From: Microbacterium sp. PM5
Lineage (GTDB): Bacteria > Actinomycetota > Actinomycetes > Actinomycetales > Microbacteriaceae
Direction: 5' to 3'
NCBI RefSeq assembly: GCF_003293595.1
Contig: NZ_CP022162.1
Location: 2,204,327-2,268,326, forward strand
Length of the DNA: 64,000 nt
This document shows, one piece after another, positions 9,237-17,410 of the stretch. The translations under genes were made by a program, and so were the position numbers. The stretch's first letter is position 1, and the number at the start of each line of letters is the position of its first letter. The notes under the pieces were generated by a model. That model worked only from the letters and a program-made list of their open reading frames with translations. It searched no databases and had not been told where the DNA came from.

Positions 9237-12074
9237 TCAGTACGACGAATAGACCGTCACCTCGTCGATAGACCACCACTGCGGCGCCACGCCGGTCTGG
9301 GTGATGCGGATGTACCGCGCGCTGACCGGTGCGATCGAGATCGGACGCTTCCATCCGTAGGCGATGCCCGTGGCGGCTGTCGTCCAAGAGGAGCCGTCGA
9401 GGGAGGTCTCGACGGTGAATCCGCGCGGATAGTCCCACGTCGACGAGCTGTCGGTCTGCACCGTGACCATCGCGACCGTGCGGGTCGAGCCCATGTCGAT
9501 GCGGTACCACTCCCCGCCCGCCATGGCCTGGCCGCTCTTCCACGATGTGCCGTTGGCGCCATCGATGCCCGCACTCGGCGAGCTGCCCGCCGCCGTCGTG
9601 GACGCCGTCGCGGTCCAGCCGGTGTGGCTCACCGCGGACGGGGCGAACGTCGACAAGCCGCCGGCGTACTTGGCGATGGTGGCGACGAACCGCGCGTTCT
9701 GCGTGAAGTTGGCGGTTGCGAACTGCGACAGCTTCGACTGGAAGGTCGCCGCATCGTCACTGTTGATGACCGGCACCGGCTTGCGGTCGTCGTAGTACAT
9801 GCCCCAGTAGGCGAAGCCGTCCTCGGCCGAGCCCTTGACCTTGTACGACCAGTTCGACCACGACACCTGCGAGGCGTTGAGTCCCGCCATGAACCGTGCC
9901 CAGACGTCGTCGTTGTAGTACAGGGAGTATTCGCCGTAGAGGATCGGCACCCCCGGATTCGAGAGCTTCGCAGCCAGTCCGCCCAGTTCGTTCGTGACGA
10001 GTTGGTTCTGGGCCGTCCAGTCCTTCGAGTTCGGCATGTCGTACGGGTGGTATTCGTAGACGACGTTCGTCCACCCGTAGGTCGACGGCGGTGCGATCTT
10101 GTCCAGGCCGAAGAACGCGCCGAGGAAGATCGCGTGGTCCGCATCGATGGCACGTACGGCGGTGTACAGCCGGTTGTAGTAGTCGCTCTTCTGGGCCACA
10201 TCGTCGCTGTCTTCGTTGTAGTCGATCAGGGGCTCGTTGATGAGGTCGTAGCCGGCCACCGCGGGATTGCCGTTGTAGCGCGTCGCGATCTTCTTCCAGA
10301 TGTCCTCCACCCAGTTCTGATAGGTCGCGCTGCCCCAGAACCCGTTGGGGTTGGGTCCGATGCGACCGCACGAGCCCCACGGACAGCCGCCGCCCGGCAC
10401 CGTGTGGAGGTCGATGAGGACATAGATTCCGCGCGCCGCGGCTTCGTTCACGACCCAGTCGATCTTCGACCACGGATTCGACTTCCAGGTGCCGTCGAGA
10501 TTGAGGAACACGTTCCACCCGATCGGCACACGGATGAAGTTCATTCCCGTGGCCTGGATCGCGTCGAGGTCGTTCGCCGTGAACCATGTGTCCTGATGCG
10601 TGCCGACGACCGAGGCGGTCGTCGTCGCGCCGAAGCGTGCGGTCATCGTGTTCGTCAGCGAGTAGTCGTCGTTGTAGAGCCCGGCGGTGAGCTCGCCGAT
10701 CGACCACCAGTTGCCTGCGGAGCCGGTCTGGGTGAGGCGGAAGTACCGTGCTGCCTGCGCCGTGAACCCGATGGTCGACGCCTTCTTGGTTCCCGCCCCG
10801 GTTGCGACAGTGCTCCAGGAGGACCCGTCGCGTGAGAGCTGGAGCGTGTACCCGCGCGGCCAGTCGTCCTCGTCGGTGGTGTTCTTCGCGGTGTCGGTCG
10901 TGACGTTGTTCAGCGTGATGAGCGCGCCCATGTCCACGGTGACGGCCTGACCCGGCGCCTGGGCCGCACCGGTGGTCCACCGCGTCGAGGTGGTGCCGTC
11001 GATCATGTTCGACGGGGAGGCGCCCAGCGAGGAGGTGACGACCCATCCGCCGCGATCGAGGGAGGTTCCGCTCGAGATCGCGACCTCGGCCACCGACCAC
11101 CACTGCGACGAGGTGCCGTTCGAGGTGATCCGAAGATAGCGACCGTTCTTGGTCCCTTGGAAGTCGGCCTGCACGACGCGATTCGCGCCGTAGCCGCTCG
11201 CGACCTTCGTCCAGTTCGCGTTGTCGTAGGACGTGAAGACGTCGTAGACCCGCGGGTAGTCGTTCGCGGTGGTCGCGCCCGCATCGAACAGGACCTTGTC
11301 CATGTCCACGTTGCGCCCGAGATCGATCGTCAACGACTGCCCGGGCGCCTGCGGGGCACCGCTCTGCCACACCGTGGAGACGTTGCCGTCGAGCGTCATC
11401 TGGGCGTTCGTGCCGGGGGCGTTGGAGGTCGCCGTCGCGGTATGCGTGCCGTTGAACAGGACCGGGTCGCTGTAGAGGTTGATCTCACCGACCGACCACG
11501 GAGCGGCCGCGGCGCCGGTCTGTGTCACCCGCACGTAACGCGCGACCTGCGGGGCGAACTTCACCGTCGTGAGACCATCCGTGCCGGGCTGGGTCGCCAC
11601 GCTGGTCCAGGTCGAGCCGTTGGACGATGTCTCGATGTTGAGTGCTCGCGGCCACTGGCCCGCGTTGGCGGTGTTGTCGATGGTGAGCCGGTTGAAGAGA
11701 GTGGGCGCCCCCAGGTCGAGACGAATCCACTCCCCGCCGGCCTGATTCGCGCCGGTCGTCCACCGGCTGGTTCCCGATCCGTCGAGGGCGTTGGCCGGTG
11801 CTCCCGCGGACGCGGTTGCACTCCAGCCGGTGCGGTCGGCGGCGAACTCGCCGAGGGGCGACATCCAGTCCTCCTGGGTGAGCCATCCGCCGATGTTCGT
11901 GCCGCGGAGGTTCACCGCGGCGCCGGTCCCCGACGATTTCTTCAGGACGTTGCCGCTGGCTTTGAGGAAGTCGGCGGAGGTGAGGGCGGCGGCATGCGCC
12001 GCCGTCACAGGTAGGACGGCAGTGGCCGCCACGGCCGCAGCTGTCACCAGCGCGGCGAGAACACGTCGTTTCAC
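9237..12074 (-). CDS. Secreted GH5 glucanase with F5/8 type C (discoidin/CBM32-like) modules inserted in and appended to the catalytic domain
   Basis: The 945-residue exoenzyme has a signal peptide (cleavage near AHA-A, residue 28). Residues 55-73 (NLRGTNIGGWLTQEDWMSP) are the first strand of a GH5 exo-beta-1,3-glucanase-like barrel. Three F5/8 type C-like modules follow (about 82-205, 206-335, 340-465), each with a TGW/WT..S.A....DG...T.W..G and LDLG/VDMG core. The GH5 barrel then resumes at about 475-795 (HQDTWFTANDLDAIQATGMNFIRVPIGW, acid Glu614 in LINEPL, nucleophile Glu715 in LYGEYS). A fourth F5/8 module ends the protein (about 800-945). It probably degrades extracellular beta-glucan and feeds the neighbouring importer. 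It lacks the GGATGCC motif common in flanking genes, which might indicate transfer. Confidence 0.93.
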   Translation of the reverse strand: MKRRVLAALVTAAAVAATAVLPVTAAHAAALTSADFLKASGNVLKKSSGTGAAVNLRGTNIGGWLTQEDWMSPLGEFAADRTGWSATASAGAPANALDGSGTSRWTTGANQAGGEWIRLDLGAPTLFNRLTIDNTANAGQWPRALNIETSSNGSTWTSVATQPGTDGLTTVKFAPQVARYVRVTQTGAAAAPWSVGEINLYSDPVLFNGTHTATATSNAPGTNAQMTLDGNVSTVWQSGAPQAPGQSLTIDLGRNVDMDKVLFDAGATTANDYPRVYDVFTSYDNANWTKVASGYGANRVVQADFQGTKNGRYLRITSNGTSSQWWSVAEVAISSGTSLDRGGWVVTSSLGASPSNMIDGTTSTRWTTGAAQAPGQAVTVDMGALITLNNVTTDTAKNTTDEDDWPRGYTLQLSRDGSSWSTVATGAGTKKASTIGFTAQAARYFRLTQTGSAGNWWSIGELTAGLYNDDYSLTNTMTARFGATTTASVVGTHQDTWFTANDLDAIQATGMNFIRVPIGWNVFLNLDGTWKSNPWSKIDWVVNEAAARGIYVLIDLHTVPGGGCPWGSCGRIGPNPNGFWGSATYQNWVEDIWKKIATRYNGNPAVAGYDLINEPLIDYNEDSDDVAQKSDYYNRLYTAVRAIDADHAIFLGAFFGLDKIAPPSTYGWTNVVYEYHPYDMPNSKDWTAQNQLVTNELGGLAAKLSNPGVPILYGEYSLYYNDDVWARFMAGLNASQVSWSNWSYKVKGSAEDGFAYWGMYYDDRKPVPVINSDDAATFQSKLSQFATANFTQNARFVATIAKYAGGLSTFAPSAVSHTGWTATASTTAAGSSPSAGIDGANGTSWKSGQAMAGGEWYRIDMGSTRTVAMVTVQTDSSSTWDYPRGFTVETSLDGSSWTTAATGIAYGWKRPISIAPVSARYIRITQTGVAPQWWSIDEVTVYSSY

Positions 12075-12154
12075 GATCCTCCTTGATCAGTGCGGAGCAT
12101 GGCTGCGCTCCGTCGCTGGTCAGCATCGCGAGACGACGTCTACTTTGTCAAGGC

Positions 12155-12165
12155 CTTAAAATAAG
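12155..12165 (-). promoter_or_regulatory. Candidate operator CTTA-N3-TAAG upstream of the secreted GH5 gene
   Basis: The plus-strand text is CTTAAAATAAG, about 80 bp before the GH5 start. A TTGACA (-35-like, minus strand, 12146-12151) lies directly beside it within an AAGGCCTT palindrome; the matching -10 is weak. The same half-sites overlap the promoter of the sugar ABC operon (9142-9152), suggesting one regulator for both units. Confidence 0.45.
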
Positions 12166-12183
12166 CCCAGCACTTACTCGGGC

Positions 12184-13374
12184 TCAGAGTGCGGCGTCCT
12201 GCTTGGGGATGAAGACCTTCTTGATGATCAGCAGGATGGAGGCGGTCACGGGAATCGCGACGAGCGCGCCGAGCAGGCCCATGAGCGTCCCCCCGACGAG
12301 CGCGCCGATCACGACGAGGGCTCCCGGTACCGCGATGGCCTTGTTCATCACCTTCGGCGTGAGCACGTATGCCTCGAGCTGCATGTAGACCAGATACGCG
12401 ACGGCGAAGATGAGCGCCGACAGGGGGCTGGCGAAGAGGGCGACCACCGAGGCGATGCCCCAGAACAGCACGGTTCCGACGAGCGGAATGATCGTGAGGC
12501 AGAAGGCGACGACCGCCATCAGTGCGGGGAAGGGGAGGCCGAGAACCGTGTACAGGATGAAGCTCACGACCGCGTTGAAGAAGGCGAGCACGACCATGCC
12601 GCCCAGGTAGCCGCCGACCGACTCCGTGATCTGCTCGGTCAGATCGGCCGTGAGTGCGCGACTGCGGGCGGGCACCATGCGGTAGAACGCCTGCTTGATC
12701 TCCGGCAATGACGCGAGGAAGTACAGGCTCAGCACGATGATGATGATCATCCCGGAGATCGTCGTGCCGATGGAGATGCCGATCTGCAGCACGCCCCCGC
12801 CGATCGCCGCCAGATGGCCCGGATCGGTGAGGAACTTCTGCACCTCGGCGACGATCGCGGGCACCTGGTCGCCGAACTGATCACGTGCCCAGTGGTAGAG
12901 GTCGGTCTGCTGGAACGACGTCACGAGAGTCGGGACGTCCGTGATGAACTGGGCGATCTGGCGCACCACCGTGGGCACGATGAGCCACAGCACGGCGACG
13001 AGCAGCAGCGCCAGAGCGAAGTACACGATCACGATCGCCCAGGCTCTGCCGACGCCGTGCCGCTGCAGGCGCTGCACGACGGGGTTGAGTCCGAGAGCGA
13101 CGAACAGGGCGAAGGCGACGTAGATCCACACCGTGACCAAGCTGGTGACGGCCATGCCCAGCAGGATCGCCACCAGGCCGCCGAGCGTCAGGAAGAAGCC
13201 CACGACGAAGGGGCGGTTCAGGGTCGTCCACACCGCGCGTCCCGTGTGCGGGCGATGCGCAGCAGCCTCGGACGACACCGCACCGTCGGTCGTTCTCGCC
13301 CGGTCGGAGTCCGCCGCGGTCTTCGCCCCACGCCGGAGGGAACGCGGGCGGGGCTCGTTGGATGCTGCTGCCAT
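12184..13374 (-). CDS. AI-2E family transporter (PerM-like membrane protein)
   Basis: The 396-residue polytopic protein has about eight hydrophobic segments and the family's C-terminal block (FCLTIIPLVGTVLFWGIASVVAL, then LEAYVLTPKVMNKAIAVPGALVVIGALVGGTLMGLLGALVAIPVTA). The family was named for autoinducer-2 export, but several members are Na+/H+ antiporters or have no known substrate. The cytoplasmic N-terminus (about 45 residues) is Arg/Ala rich. ATG 13374 and the GTG two codons earlier are both possible starts. It is a single gene, with the chorismate mutase diverging from it 72 bp away. Confidence 0.88.
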   Translation of the reverse strand: MAAASNEPRPRSLRRGAKTAADSDRARTTDGAVSSEAAAHRPHTGRAVWTTLNRPFVVGFFLTLGGLVAILLGMAVTSLVTVWIYVAFALFVALGLNPVVQRLQRHGVGRAWAIVIVYFALALLLVAVLWLIVPTVVRQIAQFITDVPTLVTSFQQTDLYHWARDQFGDQVPAIVAEVQKFLTDPGHLAAIGGGVLQIGISIGTTISGMIIIIVLSLYFLASLPEIKQAFYRMVPARSRALTADLTEQITESVGGYLGGMVVLAFFNAVVSFILYTVLGLPFPALMAVVAFCLTIIPLVGTVLFWGIASVVALFASPLSALIFAVAYLVYMQLEAYVLTPKVMNKAIAVPGALVVIGALVGGTLMGLLGALVAIPVTASILLIIKKVFIPKQDAAL

Positions 13375-13446
13375 GGTCACACTCTAGGGCTGTCAGCGGA
13401 TGCCGCTGGGAGAGGCGGTAATGTCGGCGAGGACGAGAGGAAGCCC

Positions 13447-13737
13447 ATGACCGACGCCGCCGTTCACCTGCAGCGCCTGCGTGCCAGCATCGACAACATC
13501 GACGCGGCGCTGATCTTCATGCTCGCCGAACGCTTCCGCTGCACGCAGCAGGTCGGGGTGCTCAAAGCGGAGCATCGGATGCCGGCATCCGACCCCGCTC
13601 GCGAAGAGCAGCAGATCGCGCGTCTGCGTCGCCTCGCTCTCGAGGCCGACCTCGATCCCGAGTTCGCCGAGAAGTGGTTCAACTTCGTCGTCGCCGAGGT
13701 CATCCGCCATCACACCGCCGCAGCGGCCGCCGACTGA
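13447..13737 (+). CDS. Chorismate mutase (AroQ type)
   Basis: The 96-residue all-helical protein matches monofunctional AroQ chorismate mutases, which turn chorismate into prephenate for Phe/Tyr synthesis. Visible active-site features are the N-terminal LQRLRASIDNIDAALIFMLAERF helix (Arg, Asp and Arg positions), the VGVLKAEHRMPASDPAREEQQIARL loop-helix with Lys and the Arg/Glu cluster, and the C-terminal EKWFNFVVAEVIRHH helix. No signal peptide is seen, so it is cytosolic. It is a lone gene; its stop and that of the ABC permease converge with about 30 bp between them. Confidence 0.92.
   Translation: MTDAAVHLQRLRASIDNIDAALIFMLAERFRCTQQVGVLKAEHRMPASDPAREEQQIARLRRLALEADLDPEFAEKWFNFVVAEVIRHHTAAAAAD
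13577..13590. repeat. Palindromic GGATGCC/GGCATCC pair (14 bp)
   Basis: GGATGCCGGCATCC is a perfect palindrome inside the chorismate mutase gene. It is formed by the over-represented 7-mer GGATGCC and its complement back to back. Confidence 0.6.
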
Positions 13738-13767
13738 TTCCGGCGCCCGTCCGGCGGCCCCGATGCG

Positions 13768-14454
13768 TCAGGGGATGGCGCGGCGCAGCGTGAGGAACGA
13801 CGCGGCACCGAGGATGCACGTCAGCACGGCCAGCACCGCGGTCAGCCCCATCGGCCCCAGGTCGGCGAGCCACGTCCACACCGTCGCCCAGGCATCCATC
13901 CGCCCGACGAGCCACAGGGCGGCGATCAGCAGCACCCCCACGCCCGACAGCGTGAGCGTCAGCCCGAGAGCGCCGAAGCGGCGGTAGAGCGTCGCGCCCC
14001 AGAACCCGGCCACGAAGAGCACCATCGCCACTACGGCGAAGAAGAGCCCGGCGCCCCCGGGGCCGGCGGTCCACACCCAGTCCAGCGAGAAGAAGTAGCC
14101 GTTGACACCCCATCCGCCCGTGGCGCGTTCGATCGCGCCGCCGACGGCGAAGACGGCGCCCAGCAGGACGGCCGTCACCAGTGCCGCGAGCATCGTGCCG
14201 AAGAAGAACTCCCGGCGCGTGATGCTGAGGGCCTGCGAGAACGGGAAGGTGTAGCTCAGCGACATGATGCCCAGGCCGAAGAAATACCAGATCGGAGCCT
14301 GGCTTCCGCCGCCGTACTTCGCCCCGCCGTAGGGGATGAGCGCGAAGATCGCGATCGAGAGCACGAGGCTGACGACGAGGATGAGCAGCGGCAGCCACAC
14401 GAACGTGTACTTGTTGACGAACTGCATCCGGGTGACGGTGAAGACCCGATTCAT
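13768..14454 (-). CDS. ABC transporter membrane subunit (YtrA-linked exporter type)
   Basis: This 228-residue protein has about six hydrophobic helices (first MQFVNKYTFVWLPLLILVVSLVLSIAIFAL). It resembles the membrane partners of YtrB-like ATPases. Its start overlaps the end of the ATPase gene by 4 bp (ATGA), and the ATPase in turn overlaps the GntR regulator, so the three form one tightly coupled operon. In related Gram-positive systems this module is induced by cell-envelope stress. The substrate is unknown. Confidence 0.8.
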   Translation of the reverse strand: MNRVFTVTRMQFVNKYTFVWLPLLILVVSLVLSIAIFALIPYGGAKYGGGSQAPIWYFFGLGIMSLSYTFPFSQALSITRREFFFGTMLAALVTAVLLGAVFAVGGAIERATGGWGVNGYFFSLDWVWTAGPGGAGLFFAVVAMVLFVAGFWGATLYRRFGALGLTLTLSGVGVLLIAALWLVGRMDAWATVWTWLADLGPMGLTAVLAVLTCILGAASFLTLRRAIP

Positions 14455-15377
14455 CGGCGTGCTCCTTCGGCGGTGGTGGCTGCGGCGGCGTTCGCCGTGG
14501 CCGAGGATTCGGCATCGTGCTGGGTCAGGCGGACGATCAGCTGCTGCAGAGAGACCGCACCCACCTCGAGCCCGGATGCCGCGAGCTGCGCCCGGTCCTG
14601 GATGCCGAGTTCGCCGAGAACCGTCGCGCTGGCCACGCGCCCGAGGCTCTCGCGGTGCAGCACCTCGCGTCCCGCGGTGAAGGCGTCGACGGCGACGGCG
14701 TCGCCGATGATCGTCGAGGCCCGGCCGCGGACGGCATCGGTCTCCTCGTCGAGGATGATGCGCCCGCGATCGATGACGATCACCCGTTCGATGAGGTCGG
14801 CGACCTCGTCGATGAGGTGACTGGACAGCACGATGGTGCGGGGATGGTCGGCGTAGTCGGCCAGGAGGCGGTCGTAGAAGATCTGGCGCGCGACGGCATC
14901 CAGTCCGAGGTAGGGCTCGTCGAAGAACGTCAGCTCGGCGCGCGAGGCGAGTCCGATGATGACACCGACCGCCGACAGCTGCCCGCGGGAGAGCTTCTTG
15001 ATCCGCGTCTTCATGGGCAGCTGGAACGCATCGATGAGCTCGTCCGCGAGATCCTGGTTCCAGTGCGGGAAGAACATCGCCGCCATCCGGAAGGCGTGGA
15101 CGGGTCGGGCGTCGTCGGGATAGCGCTGACTCTCGCGCACGAAGCAGATCCGGCCCAGCACGCGGCTGTTCTCGTACGGGTTCTCGCCGAAGACGCTGAC
15201 CTCGCCGCTCGTCGCGAAGTTCTGGGCGGTCAGGATCGACATCAGGGTTGTCTTGCCGGCGCCGTTGCGGCCCAGCAGGCCGTAGATGACATTGGCTTCG
15301 AGCGTCAGCGACACCCCATCCAGGGCGGCGGCGTTCCTATAGCGCTTGACGAGATCGGTCACCTGGACGACGGTCAT
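14451..15377 (-). CDS. ABC transporter ATP-binding protein (YtrB-like)
   Basis: The 308-residue ATPase has Walker A GRNGAGKTT (near residue 35), a Q-loop segment ICFVRESQRYPDD, an unusual signature loop KKLSRGQLSAVGV (LSRGQ rather than LSGGQ), Walker B ELTFFDEPYLGLD and a SSHLIDE H-loop. The Asp/Glu pair of Walker B is intact, so it should hydrolyse ATP. It pairs with the membrane subunit downstream and is controlled by the overlapping GntR gene upstream. The LSRGQ signature is typical of this YtrB-like branch and is not a defect. Confidence 0.9.
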   Translation of the reverse strand: MTVVQVTDLVKRYRNAAALDGVSLTLEANVIYGLLGRNGAGKTTLMSILTAQNFATSGEVSVFGENPYENSRVLGRICFVRESQRYPDDARPVHAFRMAAMFFPHWNQDLADELIDAFQLPMKTRIKKLSRGQLSAVGVIIGLASRAELTFFDEPYLGLDAVARQIFYDRLLADYADHPRTIVLSSHLIDEVADLIERVIVIDRGRIILDEETDAVRGRASTIIGDAVAVDAFTAGREVLHRESLGRVASATVLGELGIQDRAQLAASGLEVGAVSLQQLIVRLTQHDAESSATANAAAATTAEGARR

Positions 15378-15766
15378 CGGGCGCCTCCTTCCGTGGTCGA
15401 TGTGATGTGGGCGGCCGCGCGGTCGCGGACCATCGTGGCGAGTTCGTCGGCACTGAGGCCGAGCGTGTGAGCTTCTGCGAGCAGAGGCTCGATGAACCGG
15501 GCGGCGAAGGCGGCACGCCGCTCGGCCCGCAGGCTCTCGCGGGCGCCGACGGCCACGAACATGCCGATTCCACGGCGCTTGACGAGCACGCCCTTTTCCA
15601 CGAGCATGTTCACTCCTTTCGCGGCCGTGGCCGGGTTGATGCGGTAGAACGCCGCCAGTTCGTTGGTCGACGGCGCGCGTGTGTCTTCGGGAAGGCTCCC
15701 GTCCACGATGGAGTCCTCGACGCTCTCGGCGATCTGCACGAAGAGCGCTCGTCCCTCATCGATCAC
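15374..15766 (-). CDS. GntR-family transcriptional regulator, YtrA subfamily
   Basis: The 130-residue protein has an N-terminal winged helix (FVQIAESVEDSIVDGSLPEDTRAPSTNELAAFYRINPATAAKGVNMLVEKGVLVKRRGIGMFV) and the short helical C-terminal dimerisation tail typical of YtrA members. GTG 15766 was chosen because a GGGAGG lies four bases before it and it gives the family-typical (M)IDEGRALFVQ start; an ATG at 15781 is in frame. It is the first gene of an operon with an ABC exporter, and a symmetric operator (15797-15814) lies just upstream, so it probably represses its own operon. Confidence 0.92.
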   Translation of the reverse strand: MIDEGRALFVQIAESVEDSIVDGSLPEDTRAPSTNELAAFYRINPATAAKGVNMLVEKGVLVKRRGIGMFVAVGARESLRAERRAAFAARFIEPLLAEAHTLGLSADELATMVRDRAAAHITSTTEGGAR

Positions 15767-15796
15767 GTGGCCTCCCGGCATCCAGTGAATTGGTTA

Positions 15797-15814
15797 GTTA
15801 CTTGACTAAGTAAC
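15797..15814 (-). promoter_or_regulatory. Probable GntR/YtrA operator
   Basis: GTTACTT-GACT-AAGTAAC is a perfect 7-bp inverted repeat with a 4-bp centre, 30 bp before the GntR start. It is AT-rich in a very GC-rich region and sits where the operon's promoter should be. YtrA-type repressors bind such symmetric sites in their own promoters, so autoregulation is likely. Confidence 0.7.
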
Positions 15815-15834
15815 CACATAACGCTAGCGACGTC

Positions 15835-16123
15835 AAGCGCTGCCGGAGCGCCTCCGCCTTCGCGTGCGCGCGATAGCGAGAAGTCGGCGTCGCGTCCAAT
15901 TTGCGTGCGCATTCACCCGGATGAAACGGTGGTGGCGGCCCCCACGCGGGGTCGACCCCAGACCAGTCCGCGACCGCTGTCGTGCCCGTTGGCACCGGCG
16001 GACGTAAGGTCGGCGGCCTGTGCCCGGATCCGATGTCCGGTGCCGAGCGCTCTGCCCGAGCGCGAGTGGCCGTCACCCGGGCGTGACCGATGCAGCCTGT
16101 GCACCGGGCTGCCGAGGTGTTCT
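15835..16123. other. Intergenic region without a recognised gene
   Basis: About 290 bp lie between the GntR operator and the betaine ABC ATPase start. The plus frame of the ATPase is open through much of it, but the encoded residues do not resemble the family, and GTG 16124 gives the expected start. I see no convincing gene or RNA; the osmoregulated promoter of the importer must lie here. Confidence 0.5.
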
Positions 16124-17410
16124 GTGACCGACGCTGTTTCCGCTGCGCCCCTGTTGGAGGCGCGGCATCTGTTCAAAGTCTTCGGGCGTGATCCGAAGGA
16201 TGCCGTGGCGCGCCTGCGCGCGGGTCACTCCCGCGCCGACGTGGCCGATGCCGGCACCGCGGCCGTGGTGGACGCGAGCTTCACGGTGAACCGTGGCGAG
16301 ATCTTCGTCATCATGGGGTTGTCCGGCTCGGGCAAGTCCACGATCATCCGCATGCTCAACGGCCTGCTGACCCCCACCGCCGGCGAGGTGACCATCGCCG
16401 GCCGCAACGTCACCACGGCCTCGCCGGCACAGCTGCGCACCATCCGCCGCGAGTCGGTGTCGATGGTCTTCCAGCACTTCGCCCTGCTGCCGCACCTGAG
16501 CGTGCTCGACAACGCGGCGTACGCGCTGGAGATCCAGGGCGTCGGCAAGACCGAGCGCCGCGAACGTGCGCGTGACATCCTCGAGCGCGTGGGCCTCGGC
16601 GATCGCGCCGATGCGCTTCCCGACCAGCTCTCCGGCGGCATGCGTCAGCGGGTCGGCATCGCGCGCGCCCTGACGGCCGGCACCGACATCCTGCTGATGG
16701 ACGAGGCCTTCTCGGCGCTCGACCCGCTCATCCGCCGCGAGATGCAGGAGCAGCTGGTGGAGCTGCAGCGCGAGCTCGGCCGCACGATCGTGTTCATCAC
16801 GCACGACCTCAACGAGGCGATGTTCCTCGGCGACCGCATCGCCGTGATGCGTGACGGTCGCATCGTGCAGAACGGCACACCGGAAGAGATCCTGACCGAC
16901 CCCGCCAACGACTACGTGGCGCAGTTCGTTCAGGACGTCGACCGGGCGCGCGTGCTCACGGCATCCGCCGTCATGGAGCCGCCGTCGCTGTCGACGCCGA
17001 TCACGGCGGGCGTGCGCGGGGCACTGCGCACGATGCGTGAGAACCAGGCCGGTGCCGTGTTCGCGACCGAGAACCGCCGGCTCGTGGGCGTGGTCACCGA
17101 CCGGGCGGTGATCCGAGCGGTGAAGTCGGGCGAGAGCGACCTGCGGCGCATCGTCGACACCTACGTGCCGACGGTCGGTCCCGACGACCTGCTCACCGAC
17201 ATCGTCGAGACCGCCGTGGAGGCGTCCGTTCCCCTGGCCGTCGTCGACGATCAGGGACGCCTGCGTGGAGTCATCCCGCGCATCACACTGCTCGCCGCTC
17301 TCGGCAACGTTCCGGCGACGACGCGCGAGATGGCGGTCGTGCAGACCCCGCTGGAGATGGTGGCCGAGTTCACGCCGCTGGTGGATGCCGCGACGGAGGG
17401 AGAGCGCTGA
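16124..17410 (+). CDS. Glycine betaine/proline ABC transporter ATP-binding protein with CBS domains
   Basis: The 428-residue ATPase resembles ProV/OpuAA. Visible are EARHLFKVFGRDP at the start, Walker A GLSGSGKST (about residue 65), the Q-loop MVFQHFALLPHLSV, signature LSGGMRQRVGIARAL, Walker B ILLMDEAFSALDP and H-loop FITHDLNEA. After about residue 280 come two CBS-type segments (ALRTMRENQAGAVFATENRRLVGVVTDRAV and VPLAVVDDQGRLRGVIPRITLL), which in OpuA sense ionic strength or nucleotides. It is the first gene of a three-gene operon for osmoprotectant uptake; its stop shares a base with the permease ATG. Confidence 0.95.
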   Translation: MTDAVSAAPLLEARHLFKVFGRDPKDAVARLRAGHSRADVADAGTAAVVDASFTVNRGEIFVIMGLSGSGKSTIIRMLNGLLTPTAGEVTIAGRNVTTASPAQLRTIRRESVSMVFQHFALLPHLSVLDNAAYALEIQGVGKTERRERARDILERVGLGDRADALPDQLSGGMRQRVGIARALTAGTDILLMDEAFSALDPLIRREMQEQLVELQRELGRTIVFITHDLNEAMFLGDRIAVMRDGRIVQNGTPEEILTDPANDYVAQFVQDVDRARVLTASAVMEPPSLSTPITAGVRGALRTMRENQAGAVFATENRRLVGVVTDRAVIRAVKSGESDLRRIVDTYVPTVGPDDLLTDIVETAVEASVPLAVVDDQGRLRGVIPRITLLAALGNVPATTREMAVVQTPLEMVAEFTPLVDAATEGER

